A stretch of 64,000 bases of DNA from Cryobacterium adonitolivorans (GCF_004402695.1 NZ_SOFL01000053.1:29964-93963); one strand, 5' to 3'; positions 9,225 to 18,578 are shown, counted from the first letter of the stretch. Translations and numbers: made by a program. Notes: generated by a model from the letters alone, not told the origin.

Positions 9225-9284
9225 CCGAGATTTGCCAAACGGACCCTTCAGATGCTCTGAACGGGCCGTTGCCGCAACTCGCGG
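9225..9284. repeat. Extragenic palindromic repeat, copy 1
   Basis: An imperfect inverted repeat lies between pncB and fabF. An AACGG-(A)-CCC arm pairs with GGGCCGTT, inside a larger TTGCC/GGCAA-type frame. A related arrangement with the same TTGCC, AAACGG and GCGGCAACTCG words occurs at 33273-33333. This suggests a REP-like or transcription-end element. Confidence 0.4.
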
Positions 9285-9297
9285 ATCCCGGTAGGGC

Positions 9298-10530
9298 CTA
9301 CAGGGCGCCGAAGGCGACGATGCAGTTCTGGCCGCCGAAGCCGAAGGCGTTCACCAGCGCATGCTTGATGGGCTGGATGCGCGCGGTGAGCGGCGTGTAG
9401 TCGAGGGTGCAGTCCGGGTCTGGAGTGCGCAGGTTGATCGTGGGCGGAACGATGCCGTTCTTGATCGACAGGGCCCCGACCAGGGCGGACAAGGCTCCGG
9501 CAGCACCGATCATGTGCCCGGTCATCGACTTCGGCGCGGTGATCGAGATCTTGTCGGCGAAGTGGCGCAGCGAGTTGCGGATGGCGAGGGTCTCGGCCTT
9601 GTCGTTGGCCTGGGTGGAGGTGCCGTGGGCGACGATCATGTCGATGTCGGCCGGGTTGAGCCTGCTCTTGTCCAGGGCGCGGGTGATGGCCTGGCTGGCG
9701 TAGGTGCCCGACGGGTCGGGAGCCACGATGCTGAAGCCGTCGCTGGTGAGAGCGCCACCGAGCACCTCGGCGTAGACGCGGGCGCCGCGGGCGCGGGCGT
9801 GGGAGAGCAGCTCCATGACGAACACCACGGCCCCCTCGCCGAAGACCAGGCCATTGCGGTTGGCGTCGAACGGGCGGCTGGCCTCGGTGGGTTCGTCGTT
9901 GTGGGTGGACGCGGCGTGCATGGCGTTCAGCCCGGCGAACATCACCGGGGTGATGGCGGCCTCGACGCCGCCGGCGATCACGACGTCGGCGTCACCGGTG
10001 ACGAGCATGGTGCGGGCCTCGAGGAGGGCGTAAGCGCCGCTCGCGCAGGCAAGGGCGCTGGCGTTCACCGGGCCGTGCACGCCCAGGTCGATGGCGATCT
10101 CGCAGGCGGCCATGTTCATCAGCGACTGCGGAACGAAGCGGGGGGAGATGCGGCGGGGGCTGCCGGCGTTGACGTGCTCGGTGGCATCCTGGATCTCGGC
10201 GTAGCCGGACACGGCGCTGTTCACGATGACCGCGGTGTGGATGCCCTCCATCGACGGGCCGAAGCCGGCATCGGCGACGGCCTCACGAGCGGCGGCGATG
10301 GCCATCTGCGACGCACGGGAGGCGCGCTTGACCTGCTTGATCGACATCCGGGTGGCGGGGTCGAAGCCCTTTACCTCGCCGGCGATCTGGGTCGGCAGGT
10401 CTGTAGCGTCGAACTGCGTGATGCGGGCGACGCCGCTGCGACCATTGGTCAGAGCATCCCAGGTTTCGGTCCACGAATTGCCGAGCGGTGTTAGGGCTCC
10501 CAGTCCGGTGATTACGACTCGATCATTCAT
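9298..10530 (-). CDS. fabF: Beta-ketoacyl-ACP synthase II
   Basis: This 410-residue condensing enzyme extends acyl-ACP chains in fatty acid synthesis. The catalytic Cys is in ALACASGAY (C162), and the two His residues are in VAHGTSTQAND and SMTGHMIGAAGA. I choose the ATG at 10530 (MNDRVVITGLG), which has a GAGGAG site about 8 bases upstream. An upstream extension of 23 residues is open but Pro/Glu-rich and unlike the family. fabF usually sits downstream of fabD-fabH-acpP in actinobacteria; here it is alone and divergent from murI. Confidence 0.95.
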   Translation of the reverse strand: MNDRVVITGLGALTPLGNSWTETWDALTNGRSGVARITQFDATDLPTQIAGEVKGFDPATRMSIKQVKRASRASQMAIAAAREAVADAGFGPSMEGIHTAVIVNSAVSGYAEIQDATEHVNAGSPRRISPRFVPQSLMNMAACEIAIDLGVHGPVNASALACASGAYALLEARTMLVTGDADVVIAGGVEAAITPVMFAGLNAMHAASTHNDEPTEASRPFDANRNGLVFGEGAVVFVMELLSHARARGARVYAEVLGGALTSDGFSIVAPDPSGTYASQAITRALDKSRLNPADIDMIVAHGTSTQANDKAETLAIRNSLRHFADKISITAPKSMTGHMIGAAGALSALVGALSIKNGIVPPTINLRTPDPDCTLDYTPLTARIQPIKHALVNAFGFGGQNCIVAFGAL

Positions 10531-10694
10531 GACGATCATCTCCTCAGACGGCGCGGGGGACGTCTCCGGTGCGGGCTCTGCCTGGTTGGCCTGGCCCATA
10601 TGCCGAGTGTAGTTACGGCTATATTCCGCCCCACGTACGTTGGGCCGTTATGGGCATATGGCGGTGTCACGCGTGCCCGAATGCCGAACCCGGC

Positions 10695-10700
10695 TAGGCT
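10695..10700 (+). promoter_or_regulatory. -10 box (TAGGCT) for murI
   Basis: TAGGCT lies 8 bases before the GTG at 10709. It supports that start over the open frame reaching back to 10640. Confidence 0.55.
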
Positions 10701-10708
10701 TGATCGAC

Positions 10709-11596
10709 GTGGATGATGCACCGATTGGGATTTTCGACTCCGGGGTCGGCGGACTAACCGTCGCCCGGGCCATCAAGGACCAACTGCCCAATGAGTCGAT
10801 CCTCTATATAGGCGACACCGCTCATTCGCCCTATGGGCCGAAAAAGATCGCCGACGTGCGCGAATACGCGCTCGAGGTTCTCGACGACCTGGTGTCCCAG
10901 GATGTGAAGTTGCTGGTAATCGCCTGCAACACCGCTTCGGCCGCCGTGTTGCGCGATGCCAGGGAACGATACAGCGTTCCGGTGATCGAGGTGATCCAGC
11001 CGGCGGTGCGCCGTGCGGTGGGCACCACACGAAACAAGAGGGTCGGCGTTGTCGGCACAGCGGGCACCGTGAACTCGCGTGCCTACAACGACGCGTTCGC
11101 CGCTGCCACCGACATCCAGCTGTTCTCGCAGGCCTGCCCGCGGTTCGTGGAGTTCGTCGAGTCCGGCGTCACCACCGGCGCAGAGGTGCTGCGGGTCGCC
11201 GAGGAATACCTCGCTCCGCTCAAGGCCGCCGACGTGGACACCCTCGTGCTCGGCTGCACCCACTATCCGTTCCTGCGTGGCGTGATCTCTTACGTCATGG
11301 GTGACGCGGTGACGCTGGTCTCCAGCCACACCGAGACCGCCAACGACGTCTACAGGGTGCTGGTGAGCCAGGGCCTCGAACGGGTGGGTACCGCCCCGCC
11401 CAGCTACCGCTACGAGGCCACCGGCGAGAGCGCCGACGACTTCCTCCGCCTCGCCCATCGCCTGCTCGGCCCGGAGATCTCCCACGTGGACCTCGTCGCG
11501 ACCGGAACCATCAGCCTGAGCGAGGTGGCCAGAGTGGCCGCCTCGACCGCCCCACCCCGCCTTTTCAGCCCCCGTCTTTCCAAGGAGAACCCGTGA
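10709..11596 (+). CDS. murI: Glutamate racemase
   Basis: This 295-residue enzyme makes D-glutamate for peptidoglycan. Both catalytic cysteines are visible: C73 in ACNTASA and C183 in GCTHYP. The N-terminal [13 protein letters not shown] is diagnostic. I start it at the GTG at 10709, set 8 bases after a TAGGCT box, because the upstream in-frame residues are basic and unlike the family. It heads a tight murI-rph-rdgB operon; its TGA overlaps the GTG of rph. Confidence 0.95.
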   Translation: MDDAPIGIFDSGVGGLTVARAIKDQLPNESILYIGDTAHSPYGPKKIADVREYALEVLDDLVSQDVKLLVIACNTASAAVLRDARERYSVPVIEVIQPAVRRAVGTTRNKRVGVVGTAGTVNSRAYNDAFAAATDIQLFSQACPRFVEFVESGVTTGAEVLRVAEEYLAPLKAADVDTLVLGCTHYPFLRGVISYVMGDAVTLVSSHTETANDVYRVLVSQGLERVGTAPPSYRYEATGESADDFLRLAHRLLGPEISHVDLVATGTISLSEVARVAASTAPPRLFSPRLSKENP

Positions 11597-12327
11597 CCGA
11601 CATCCTGCGCGCCGATGGCCGCACCAACGACCAGCTGCGCCCCGTCACCATCGAACGCGGCTGGAGCGACCAGGCTGAGGGATCCGCGCTGATCTCCTTT
11701 GGCCGCACCAAGGTGCTCGCCACGGCGTCGTTCACCAACGGAGTGCCGCGCTGGATGGCAGGCAAGGGCAAGGGCTGGGTCACCGCGGAGTACTCGATGC
11801 TGCCGCGCTCGACGAATTCCCGCATGGACCGTGAGTCGGTCAAGGGCCGCATCGGCGGCCGTACCCACGAGATCAGCCGGTTGATCGGCCGGAGCCTGCG
11901 CGCCGTCGTCGACATGAAGGCCCTGGGCGAGAACACCATCGTCATCGACTGTGATGTGCTACAGGCCGACGGCGGCACCCGCACCGCTGCCATCACCGGG
12001 GCATACGTGGCCTTGGCCGACGCCCTCGAATGGGGTCGCGAGAAGAAGTTCATCGCCCAGAAGGCTCAGCCGCTCACCGACAGCGTCGCCGCCGTCTCCG
12101 TGGGCATCATCGCCGGCGTCCCGATGCTCGACCTCGCCTACACCGAAGACGTTCGAGCCGAGACCGACATGAATGTCGTCGTCACCGGCCGCGGCAAGTT
12201 CATCGAGGTTCAGGGCACGGCCGAGGGTGCCCCCTTCGACCGCAGCGAGCTGGACTCCCTGCTCGACCTGGCCCTCGGCGGCGCGATCACGCTCACCGAA
12301 CTGCAGAAGACCACGCTGGGCCGCTGA
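11593..12327 (+). CDS. rph: Ribonuclease PH
   Basis: This 244-residue phosphorolytic 3'-5' exoribonuclease trims tRNA 3' ends. The sequence shows the N-terminal [13 protein letters not shown], the [14 protein letters not shown] motif, and [19 protein letters not shown] followed by [16 protein letters not shown], which cover the phosphate and active-site regions. The GTG start at 11593 overlaps the murI stop by four bases and has an AAGGAG site 6-7 bases upstream. Pairing with rdgB is common in actinobacteria. Confidence 0.96.
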   Translation: MTDILRADGRTNDQLRPVTIERGWSDQAEGSALISFGRTKVLATASFTNGVPRWMAGKGKGWVTAEYSMLPRSTNSRMDRESVKGRIGGRTHEISRLIGRSLRAVVDMKALGENTIVIDCDVLQADGGTRTAAITGAYVALADALEWGREKKFIAQKAQPLTDSVAAVSVGIIAGVPMLDLAYTEDVRAETDMNVVVTGRGKFIEVQGTAEGAPFDRSELDSLLDLALGGAITLTELQKTTLGR

Positions 12328-12328
12328 C

Positions 12329-12925
12329 ATGCGCGTCGTTCTCGCCACCCACAACGCCCACAAGGTCGAGGAGCTGCGCCGCATCCTCGCGCCGATGCTG
12401 CCGGGCCTGGAGGTGCTGGCCTACGACGGTCCGGAGCCGGTGGAGAACGGTGCGACGTTCACCGAGAACGCGCTGATCAAGGCGCGCGCCGCCGCCGCGC
12501 ACACCGGCCTTCCCGCCATCGCGGATGACTCCGGCGTCTGCGTCGACGTGCTCGGCGGCGCCCCCGGTATCTTCTCCGCCCGGTGGGGCGGACCGGCGCG
12601 GGATTCGGAGGAGAACCTGCGCCTGCTGCTCTGGCAGCTCAGCGACATGACCGACGAACACCGGGCCGGGCACTTCACCTGCGTGGCCGCGCTGGCGCTG
12701 CCGAATGGTGTGGAGCGGGCGGTCACGGGAGAGTGGTCGGGCCGGATCCTGCGGGAACCGGCCGGCGCCGGCGGCTTCGGCTACGACCCGATCTTCCAAC
12801 CGGATGGGCACGACGTGTCGGCCGCCGAACTGCCCGCAGACGTGAAGAACGCCGAGAGCCACCGGGCCGTCGCGTTCGCGGCCCTCGGACCGGTGCTCAC
12901 CGAGCTTCTAGCGAACAGCTACTAG
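12329..12925 (+). CDS. rdgB: Non-canonical purine NTP pyrophosphatase (RdgB/HAM1)
   Basis: This 198-residue enzyme hydrolyses dITP/XTP and keeps damaged purines out of nucleic acids. The start MRVVLATHNAHKVEEL, the metal-site IADDSGVCVDVL, GGAPGIFSARW and the GFGYDPIF motif are all present. The ATG at 12329 lies two bases after the rph stop; the open frame upstream is only rph read out of frame. It is the last gene of the murI-rph-rdgB operon. Confidence 0.95.
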   Translation: MRVVLATHNAHKVEELRRILAPMLPGLEVLAYDGPEPVENGATFTENALIKARAAAAHTGLPAIADDSGVCVDVLGGAPGIFSARWGGPARDSEENLRLLLWQLSDMTDEHRAGHFTCVAALALPNGVERAVTGEWSGRILREPAGAGGFGYDPIFQPDGHDVSAAELPADVKNAESHRAVAFAALGPVLTELLANSY

Positions 12926-12988
12926 CGACCTGAGAACGGCACTCATTCCCAACTAGCCGCCGGGCTGGCTTTCGCCTGGGCAGGCTCG

Positions 12989-12994
12989 TAGCGT
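12989..12994 (+). promoter_or_regulatory. -10 box (TAGCGT) for the CDF transporter
   Basis: TAGCGT lies 6 bases before the ATG at 13001, a leaderless arrangement. Confidence 0.5.
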
Positions 12995-13000
12995 TGAGGC

Positions 13001-13921
13001 ATGGGCCACGATCACGCATCCGCTTCGACGAGCAATCGCTCGCGCCTGTCGATCGTCATCGGACTGGTCGCGGCGGTGCTGGTCGTCGAAATTGTCGGCG
13101 CTTGGTTCACCGGCTCGCTGGCGCTGCTCGCCGACGCCGGCCACATGTTCTCCGACCTGGCCGGTCTTATCATCGCTCTCACGGCTACCGTCGTCGCGGC
13201 CCGACCCGCCACCGACCGGCAGACCTTCGGCTACCAGCGGGCCGAGGTGTTCGGTGCGCTGCTCAACGGCCTGATCCTGCTCGTGGTGGCGGGCTTCGTG
13301 GTCGTCGGCGCTATCAGCCGTCTGACCTCCGGCGACCCGGCGGAGGTGCTGGCCGCCCCCATGCTGATCGTGGCCCTCGTCGGCCTCCTCGCCAACATCG
13401 TCGGGATCTTGCTGCTGCGTCCGGCGGCGGCCGGGTCGATCAACATGCGCGGCGCCTACCTCGAGGTCCTCGGCGACGCGTTGGGATCGGTGGCCGTGAT
13501 CGTGGCCGCTGTCGTCATCCTCCTGACGGGCTTCGCGCAGGCCGACGCCATCGCCTCACTGGTGATCGCCGCGATGATCATTCCACGGGCCTTCGGGCTG
13601 CTGCGCGACGTCGTGCGGGTGTTCAGCGAATCGGCTCCCGCGGATACCGACGTGCGGGCGATCCGGGAGCACCTCGAGGGCACCGCCGGCGTCGTGGCCG
13701 TGCACGACGTGCACGTGTGGGCGATCACGTCGGGGTCGCATGTGTTCAGCGCCCACATCGTGGTTGAACCGGAACTGCTGGCGGCCGGGAAGTCTGGCGA
13801 ATTGCTCCGCGAGCTCTCCGGATGCCTCTCCGAGCACTTCGACGTCGAGCACTCCACGTTCCAGCTCGAGCCGGCGGATCACGCGGCGGATGCCGAACAC
13901 GAGCACCACTCGCACCGCTGA
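13001..13921 (+). CDS. Cation diffusion facilitator (CzcD/ZitB-like metal exporter)
   Basis: This 306-residue inner-membrane antiporter has six hydrophobic segments and a cytosolic C-terminal domain ending in a His-rich tail (HAADAEHEHHSHR). TM2 carries the metal-site pair H48 and D52 (GHMFSD). In TM5 the pair is E155 and D159 (YLEVLGDALGS), whereas the best-known Zn exporters have His at the first position, which may alter metal choice. The N-terminal MGHDHASAS is also His-bearing. It is most likely a Zn or related divalent-metal exporter. The gene stands alone. Confidence 0.9.
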   Translation: MGHDHASASTSNRSRLSIVIGLVAAVLVVEIVGAWFTGSLALLADAGHMFSDLAGLIIALTATVVAARPATDRQTFGYQRAEVFGALLNGLILLVVAGFVVVGAISRLTSGDPAEVLAAPMLIVALVGLLANIVGILLLRPAAAGSINMRGAYLEVLGDALGSVAVIVAAVVILLTGFAQADAIASLVIAAMIIPRAFGLLRDVVRVFSESAPADTDVRAIREHLEGTAGVVAVHDVHVWAITSGSHVFSAHIVVEPELLAAGKSGELLRELSGCLSEHFDVEHSTFQLEPADHAADAEHEHHSHR

Positions 13922-13953
13922 AGCCCAGTGCGCTGACGAACTGAGGATTGGCG

Positions 13954-14688
13954 TCAGGCTTCGTGCTTGCCGTCGTTGTCGGTGTTGAAGGTCTCGGGGT
14001 CGAGCACGAGCTTCTTCGGGTCCACGGTCACGCCGGCGCGGGCCTGGCGGCGGGCCTTCACGGTCGACTGCACGTAGTGGTAGATCGTGGGGAGCAGCGT
14101 GAGCACCACGGCGCCCAGCAGGATCAGGTCGATGTAATCACGCACGAAGTCGGCCAGCGGCGGGATGTAGCCCAGGAAGTAGCCGAAGAAGGTGAGGCCA
14201 GCACCCCAGATCATGGCGCCGATGAAGTTGTACAGGCTGTACTTGCGGTAGTCCATGTGCCCGACGCCCGCAGCGACCGGGGCAAAGGTTCGCACGATCG
14301 GCACGAAACGGGCAGCGATCACGGCGAAGCCGCCGAAGCGCACGAAGAAGGCGTTGGTGCGTTGCACGTTCTTCACGCTGAACAGGCCGGATTCCTTGCG
14401 TTCGAACACCCGCGGGCCGAGCCGGTGGCCGATCAGGTAGCCGACCTCGCCGCCGATGAATGCGGCGCCGCCGATGGCCAGGGCCACCCACCAGATGTCG
14501 ATGGTGATGATGTCGAAGAAGACGAACAGGCCGGTGATCACGAGCAGGGTGTCGCCGGGGAGCAGGAAACCGATCAGGAGGCCGGTCTCAGCGAAGACGA
14601 TCGCGCACACGCCAAGCAGCGCCCAGGGCCCGAATCCGTTGATGAGGATCTCAGGGTCGAGCCAGGGGATGAGTGCTGTGTTAATCAC
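13954..14688 (-). CDS. DedA family membrane protein (SNARE-associated/VTT domain)
   Basis: This 244-residue integral membrane protein has the DedA marks: an ETGLLIGFLLPGD re-entrant segment near residues 33-47, GGEVGYLIGHRLGP, and RFVPIVRTFAPVAAG with the essential Arg pair. DedA proteins are thought to translocate or flip lipids, including undecaprenyl phosphate or phosphatidylethanolamine carriers. The GTG start at 14688 has a TGGAG site 8 bases upstream. A second dedA gene lies 107 bases upstream on the same strand. Confidence 0.92.
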   Translation of the reverse strand: MINTALIPWLDPEILINGFGPWALLGVCAIVFAETGLLIGFLLPGDTLLVITGLFVFFDIITIDIWWVALAIGGAAFIGGEVGYLIGHRLGPRVFERKESGLFSVKNVQRTNAFFVRFGGFAVIAARFVPIVRTFAPVAAGVGHMDYRKYSLYNFIGAMIWGAGLTFFGYFLGYIPPLADFVRDYIDLILLGAVVLTLLPTIYHYVQSTVKARRQARAGVTVDPKKLVLDPETFNTDNDGKHEA

Positions 14689-14795
14689 GAAGAAAACTCC
14701 AGTCGTCGGCGGCTAGATCGGCCAGTCGGCGGTGATCGCTTGCGTCGCTACAGGTTAGCGCGTTCCAGCACCTGAAGGCCTGATGAACGGGTGGG

Positions 14796-15473
14796 CTAAC
14801 CCCCCAATGTGTTGTGAGAACCGGTGGCAGTGCGGGCATCGAGGCGGAGCTGGGCGCGGTCCGCGAACCAGGTGCGCAGGCCGAACACGATGGACGCCGT
14901 GATGAAGAAGCCGGCGATAACGTAGGCGGCGCTCTTCACCCCGGGGATCGCCGCGGCGTAGTAACCCGTCAGGGTGATTCCCACACCCCAGGCCAGCGCT
15001 CCGACGATGTTGCTGGAGAGGAACTTGTAGTAATTCATGCGGCCGACTCCGGCCACGACGGGAACGAACACCCGCGCCCAGGGCATGAAGCGGGCCACGA
15101 CCACGGCCCACCAGCCGTACTTGAGGTAGAAGGACTCGGTCTTCACAATCGCAAGCTGCGTGCGCCGGCCGCCGCGTTTGTCGAGGTAGCCGCGACCGTA
15201 TCGTCGTCCGATCAGGAAACCCACCTGGTCGCCGAGGAACGCGGCGATACCGACGCCGACGGCGAGCACCACGATGTTCAGGCTCGTCGTGGAGGCGGCC
15301 ACCAGACCGGCGCCGAACAGGAGCGAGTCACCCGTGATGAACGGGATGAACACCCCCAGGAACAGGGCGGTGCCGGCGAACACGAGTGCCCAGACGAGCA
15401 GGTAGAACACCACGACACCCGCGCTCGAGAGGAAGTCGCTGAGTTGGCCGTCCAGGGCTGCGGCGCGCACCAT
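14796..15473 (-). CDS. DedA family membrane protein, second copy
   Basis: This 225-residue DedA paralogue has FLGVFIPFITGDSLLF in the re-entrant region, GDQVGFLIGRRYGRG and RFMPWARVFVPVVAGVGRM. The acidic residue normally in the first re-entrant loop is replaced here by the GVFIPFITGD form. The start codon lies three bases after the heme oxygenase stop, so the two genes are co-transcribed. The functional link with heme oxygenase is not obvious. Confidence 0.9.
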   Translation of the reverse strand: MVRAAALDGQLSDFLSSAGVVVFYLLVWALVFAGTALFLGVFIPFITGDSLLFGAGLVAASTTSLNIVVLAVGVGIAAFLGDQVGFLIGRRYGRGYLDKRGGRRTQLAIVKTESFYLKYGWWAVVVARFMPWARVFVPVVAGVGRMNYYKFLSSNIVGALAWGVGITLTGYYAAAIPGVKSAAYVIAGFFITASIVFGLRTWFADRAQLRLDARTATGSHNTLGG

Positions 15474-15476
15474 CGG

Positions 15477-16157
15477 CTAGCGCGCCAACCCGTCGAAGAC
15501 GGCACCGTTGTAGGTGAAGGCGGCATCGACCTCGGCGACGAGGGCGTCCACCTCGGCCGGCGCGAGTGACATGGCGTTCAGCCGATCGCGGTAGGAGCGC
15601 TTGTATTGCACGATGTTGTTGATCGCGTCGAACCTGTAGAAGCCCAGCTGTTCAGGCACTGCGCCGTAGTACCGGGCCACGAGAGCCGCAATGGCCTGGC
15701 CGCCCGAGAGGTCACCGAGGTAGCGGGTGTAGTGGTGGGCCAGGCAGCGCACCCTGTCGGCACTGGTGAGTGACTGCAAGTGGGCGATGTACTCGGTGGT
15801 GGCGGGCAGCGGCGGATGCTCCCGGCGCCAGTCGTTGACGCCGAGCGCGGCGAGGTCGCTTTCGATGGCGGGCAGCCGATCGAGGGCGGGGTCGAAGACG
15901 TCGATGCGGTCGACCTGGGAGACCCGGTCGATGAGCTGTTCGAGGGCCTCGTAGACCCACGCGTACTGCCCGATGTACCGGGTGTAGTCCGCGAGCGAGA
16001 GTGCGCCGCTCATCAGCTCGGTAATGAAGGACCGGGTTTCGGTATCACGATGTTGGTTGCTCGAGCTGGTGCGAAGGTAGTCGGCCAGGCTCTGCTGCTG
16101 GTCCAGGGGGTGCTGCTGGTCCAGGGGGTGCTGCGGTGAGATGGGGGTCGCGGTCAT
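15477..16157 (-). CDS. Heme oxygenase (biliverdin-producing, HmuO/HO-1 fold)
   Basis: This 226-residue enzyme opens heme to biliverdin, CO and iron. A likely proximal His lies in the SSNQHRDTE stretch near residue 37, and the distal-helix signature is YTRYLGDLSGGQAIAAL. The start MTATPISPQ at 16157 is followed by a twice-repeated HPLDQQ. The open frame further upstream merely reads through the tRNA-Leu. An iron-box-like palindrome just upstream suggests induction under iron limitation, when heme serves as iron source. Confidence 0.93.
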   Translation of the reverse strand: MTATPISPQHPLDQQHPLDQQQSLADYLRTSSSNQHRDTETRSFITELMSGALSLADYTRYIGQYAWVYEALEQLIDRVSQVDRIDVFDPALDRLPAIESDLAALGVNDWRREHPPLPATTEYIAHLQSLTSADRVRCLAHHYTRYLGDLSGGQAIAALVARYYGAVPEQLGFYRFDAINNIVQYKRSYRDRLNAMSLAPAEVDALVAEVDAAFTYNGAVFDGLAR

Positions 16158-16177
16158 GAGAACCGATCTGCTGGGAG

Positions 16178-16196
16178 TCGAGTAAGGCAATCCTAA
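16178..16196 (-). promoter_or_regulatory. DtxR/IdeR-like iron box upstream of heme oxygenase
   Basis: On the minus strand this 19-base site reads TTAGGATTGCCTTACTCGA. It keeps the TTAGG and CCTTAC halves of the DtxR/IdeR consensus and degenerates at the far end. It lies about 20 bases upstream of the heme oxygenase ATG, a good place for an iron repressor. The match was scored by eye. Confidence 0.5.
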
Positions 16197-16289
16197 CCAG
16201 AGCGAATTCAGGGTGGCCAGAATTGAAGAGAATTCTCGGTTGCAGCGGAGCCGGACGGCAACTGAGTGCCGACAGCCGGCACCCGTCGG

Positions 16290-16371
16290 TGCGGGAGAAG
16301 GGACTTGAACCCTCACGCTCGAAAGCACAGGTACCTAAAACCTGCGTGTATACCAATTTCACCACTCCCGC
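16290..16371 (-). tRNA. tRNA-Leu (anticodon UAG)
   Basis: On the minus strand a 7-bp acceptor stem (GCGGGAG/CTCCCGC) encloses a D-arm, a CAGGT/ACCTG anticodon stem with loop TTTAGGT (anticodon TAG), a long class-II variable arm, and a T-arm with GGTTCAAGTCC. The discriminator base is A and CCA is not encoded. The long variable arm and A73 fit leucine. Confidence 0.95.
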
Positions 16372-16488
16372 AGTGCCGCTCCAGTCTAGAGTGTGCCCCG
16401 GTTGCGCGGCGGAGTGTCGGGGCGGTCACCCGGCGCGGGCTGTGGATAACTTGCACGCGCGGGTCCGGTTGTGCAGCAGGATTCCCTC

Positions 16489-17721
16489 ATGACTGAGGCC
16501 GTGCGCATCATCACCGAGCAGGTGCGGCTGCGCGTGCGCCGCGACGGCGTCGACCTGGCCGCCGACGACGCGCTCGCCGACCAATACGTGCGCGACGAGG
16601 TGCGCCGCTACAGCGAGCGGGCCCTTGGCGGGTCGCTGCCGTTGCTTACCGACGAGTTCCAGGCTGCCAGGGAGGTGGTCGCCGCGCTCACCGGGTTCGG
16701 CGCCCTGCAACCCTTCCTCGACGACCCCGACATCGAGGAGATCTGGATCAACTCACCCAGCCGGGTGTTCGTCGCCCGAGACGGTGTGCCCGAACTGACC
16801 CCGATGGTGCTCAACGAGCGCGAGGTGCGCGACCTGGTCGAGCGGATGCTGCAAGCGTCCGGGCGCCGGGTCGACCTGTCCTCCCCGTTCGTGGATGCGT
16901 CCCTGCCCGACGGGTCCAGGCTACACGTCGTAATTCCGGACATCACCCAGCGGTACTGGTCGGTAAACATCCGCAAGTTCACCCGGCGCATCCGGGATCT
17001 TACCCAGCTCGTAGCACTGGGCGCGCTCACCCAGCCGGCGGCGGAGTTTCTGCGCGTGTGCGTGCGCGGCGGTCAGAACATCCTCGTCTCCGGCGCCACC
17101 CAGACCGGCAAGACCACCATGCTCAACGCCCTTCTGTCGGCCACGCGCCGCACCGAACGCATCATCACGGTGGAGGAGACCTTCGAACTGAGCGTAGGCG
17201 CACGCGATGTCGTGGCCATGCAGTGCCGGCAGCCCAGCCTGGAGGGCGCGGGGGAGATCACCCTGCGGCGGCTGATCAAGGAATCACTGCGAATGCGGCC
17301 AGACAGGCTCGTCGTGGGCGAGGTGCGGGAAGCGGAGAGCCTCGACCTGCTGATTGCGCTCAACAGCGGACTGCCCGGCATGTGCTCGATTCACGCCAAC
17401 AGTGCCCGTGACGCACTCGCCAAGCTGTCGACCCTGCCGCTCCTGGCCGGGCGCAACATCGACTCCTCGTTCGTGCTGCCCACGGTGGCCGGCTGCATCG
17501 ACATCGTGGTGCACTGCGAGATGGACCGGCATGGGCGCCGACGTGTGACCGAGATCATCGCGCCGAGCGGTCAGCTCACCGGCTCCACCATCGAGGCCAG
17601 CCCGCTCTTCCTCATGAAAAACGGGGTGTTGGAGCACACCGGTGGGTTCCCCACCAAGCTCGCCAAGTTCCGGGCCGCCGGGCTGGACCCGGCCGAGGTG
17701 TTGCGGAGGGGAGCGGCATGA
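16489..17721 (+). CDS. Tad pilus assembly ATPase CpaF/TadA
   Basis: This 410-residue cytosolic secretion ATPase powers assembly of Flp/Tad pili. Walker A is SGATQTGKTTML (near residue 205), the Asp/His-box region is ITVEETFEL, and Walker B is RLVVGEVREAESLDLL. The family's SIHANSARDAL motif follows. I prefer the ATG at 16489 (MTEAVRIITE) with AGGA about 10 bases upstream; a GTG at 16471 is also in frame. It begins the locus tadA-tadB-tadC-flp-tadE-tadG. No cpaB, cpaE or prepilin peptidase gene lies nearby. Confidence 0.93.
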   Translation: MTEAVRIITEQVRLRVRRDGVDLAADDALADQYVRDEVRRYSERALGGSLPLLTDEFQAAREVVAALTGFGALQPFLDDPDIEEIWINSPSRVFVARDGVPELTPMVLNEREVRDLVERMLQASGRRVDLSSPFVDASLPDGSRLHVVIPDITQRYWSVNIRKFTRRIRDLTQLVALGALTQPAAEFLRVCVRGGQNILVSGATQTGKTTMLNALLSATRRTERIITVEETFELSVGARDVVAMQCRQPSLEGAGEITLRRLIKESLRMRPDRLVVGEVREAESLDLLIALNSGLPGMCSIHANSARDALAKLSTLPLLAGRNIDSSFVLPTVAGCIDIVVHCEMDRHGRRRVTEIIAPSGQLTGSTIEASPLFLMKNGVLEHTGGFPTKLAKFRAAGLDPAEVLRRGAA

Positions 17722-18578
17722 CCCTGGTGCTGGGCAGCCTGCTCGGTGCCGGGCTGGTGCTGCTGAGCGCACCGTTACTGTGGCCGGCCACCCCTGGTGC
17801 GTCCCGCGGCGGCCGACTGGTGTCGGGCTGGCGAGCCCGGCTCGCGCAGGCCGGCTTCGGGTCGGTGCCGGTGTCGGTGTTCGCCACGCTGTCTGCGGTG
17901 CTCGCGGTGGCCGCAGCCGCGCTCGCCGAGGCGGTGCTCGGCGTGCGAGCGCTCACCCTGGTTGTCGGTATGGTCTGGCTGGTGCTGCCCACCCTCGTCG
18001 TGCTGTGGCGGGCCAGGGCAAGGCGGCGGCTGAACCGTACGGTCTGGCCCGATGTGGTCGACCACCTGGTCTCCGCCGTGCGGTCGGGGCTGGCGCTGCC
18101 CGATGCCGTGAGCAGCCTGGCGCAGGCCGGGCCGGTGGTCGCCCGTACGGCGTTCGCCGAGTTCGAGCGGGAGTACCGCGCCACCGGCAACTTCGGCTAC
18201 AGCGCCGACAGGCTCAAAGCCTCCCTCGCCGACCCGTTCGCGGACCGGTTGATCGAGACGCTGCGGATGGCACGGGACGTGGGCGGCAGCGACCTCACCC
18301 TGGTGCTGCGCAGCCTGTCGAGCTGGTTGCGGCAGGATGCCGCGGTGCGGGCCGAGGTCGAGGCCAAGCAGTCCTGGGTGGTGAACGCCGCCCGACTGGG
18401 CGTGGCGGCGCCGTGGATTGTGCTGGTGCTGATTAGCAGCCGGCCGGAGGCGGCACAGGCGTTCAACACTCCGGCCGGCACCGTCGTCATCCTGGGCGGT
18501 CTCACCGTCTCGGTGCTGGCCTATCGCGTGATGCTCATCGTGGGTCGTCTACCGGAGGAACGACGGTGGTTTCAGTGA
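17718..18578 (+). CDS. Tad pilus inner-membrane platform protein TadB
   Basis: This 286-residue type II secretion F-domain protein has N-terminal hydrophobic segments, a cytosolic helical domain containing VVDHLVSAVRSGLALPDAVSSL, and two C-terminal membrane segments. It overlaps the cpaF stop (ATGA). TadB and TadC form the platform through which pilin is extruded. Confidence 0.92.
   Translation: MTLVLGSLLGAGLVLLSAPLLWPATPGASRGGRLVSGWRARLAQAGFGSVPVSVFATLSAVLAVAAAALAEAVLGVRALTLVVGMVWLVLPTLVVLWRARARRRLNRTVWPDVVDHLVSAVRSGLALPDAVSSLAQAGPVVARTAFAEFEREYRATGNFGYSADRLKASLADPFADRLIETLRMARDVGGSDLTLVLRSLSSWLRQDAAVRAEVEAKQSWVVNAARLGVAAPWIVLVLISSRPEAAQAFNTPAGTVVILGGLTVSVLAYRVMLIVGRLPEERRWFQ

Noticed and set aside
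16158..16328. 57-residue N-terminal extension of heme oxygenase
   Set aside because: The extension translates the tRNA-Leu and its flank, and the ATG at 16157 matches the family.
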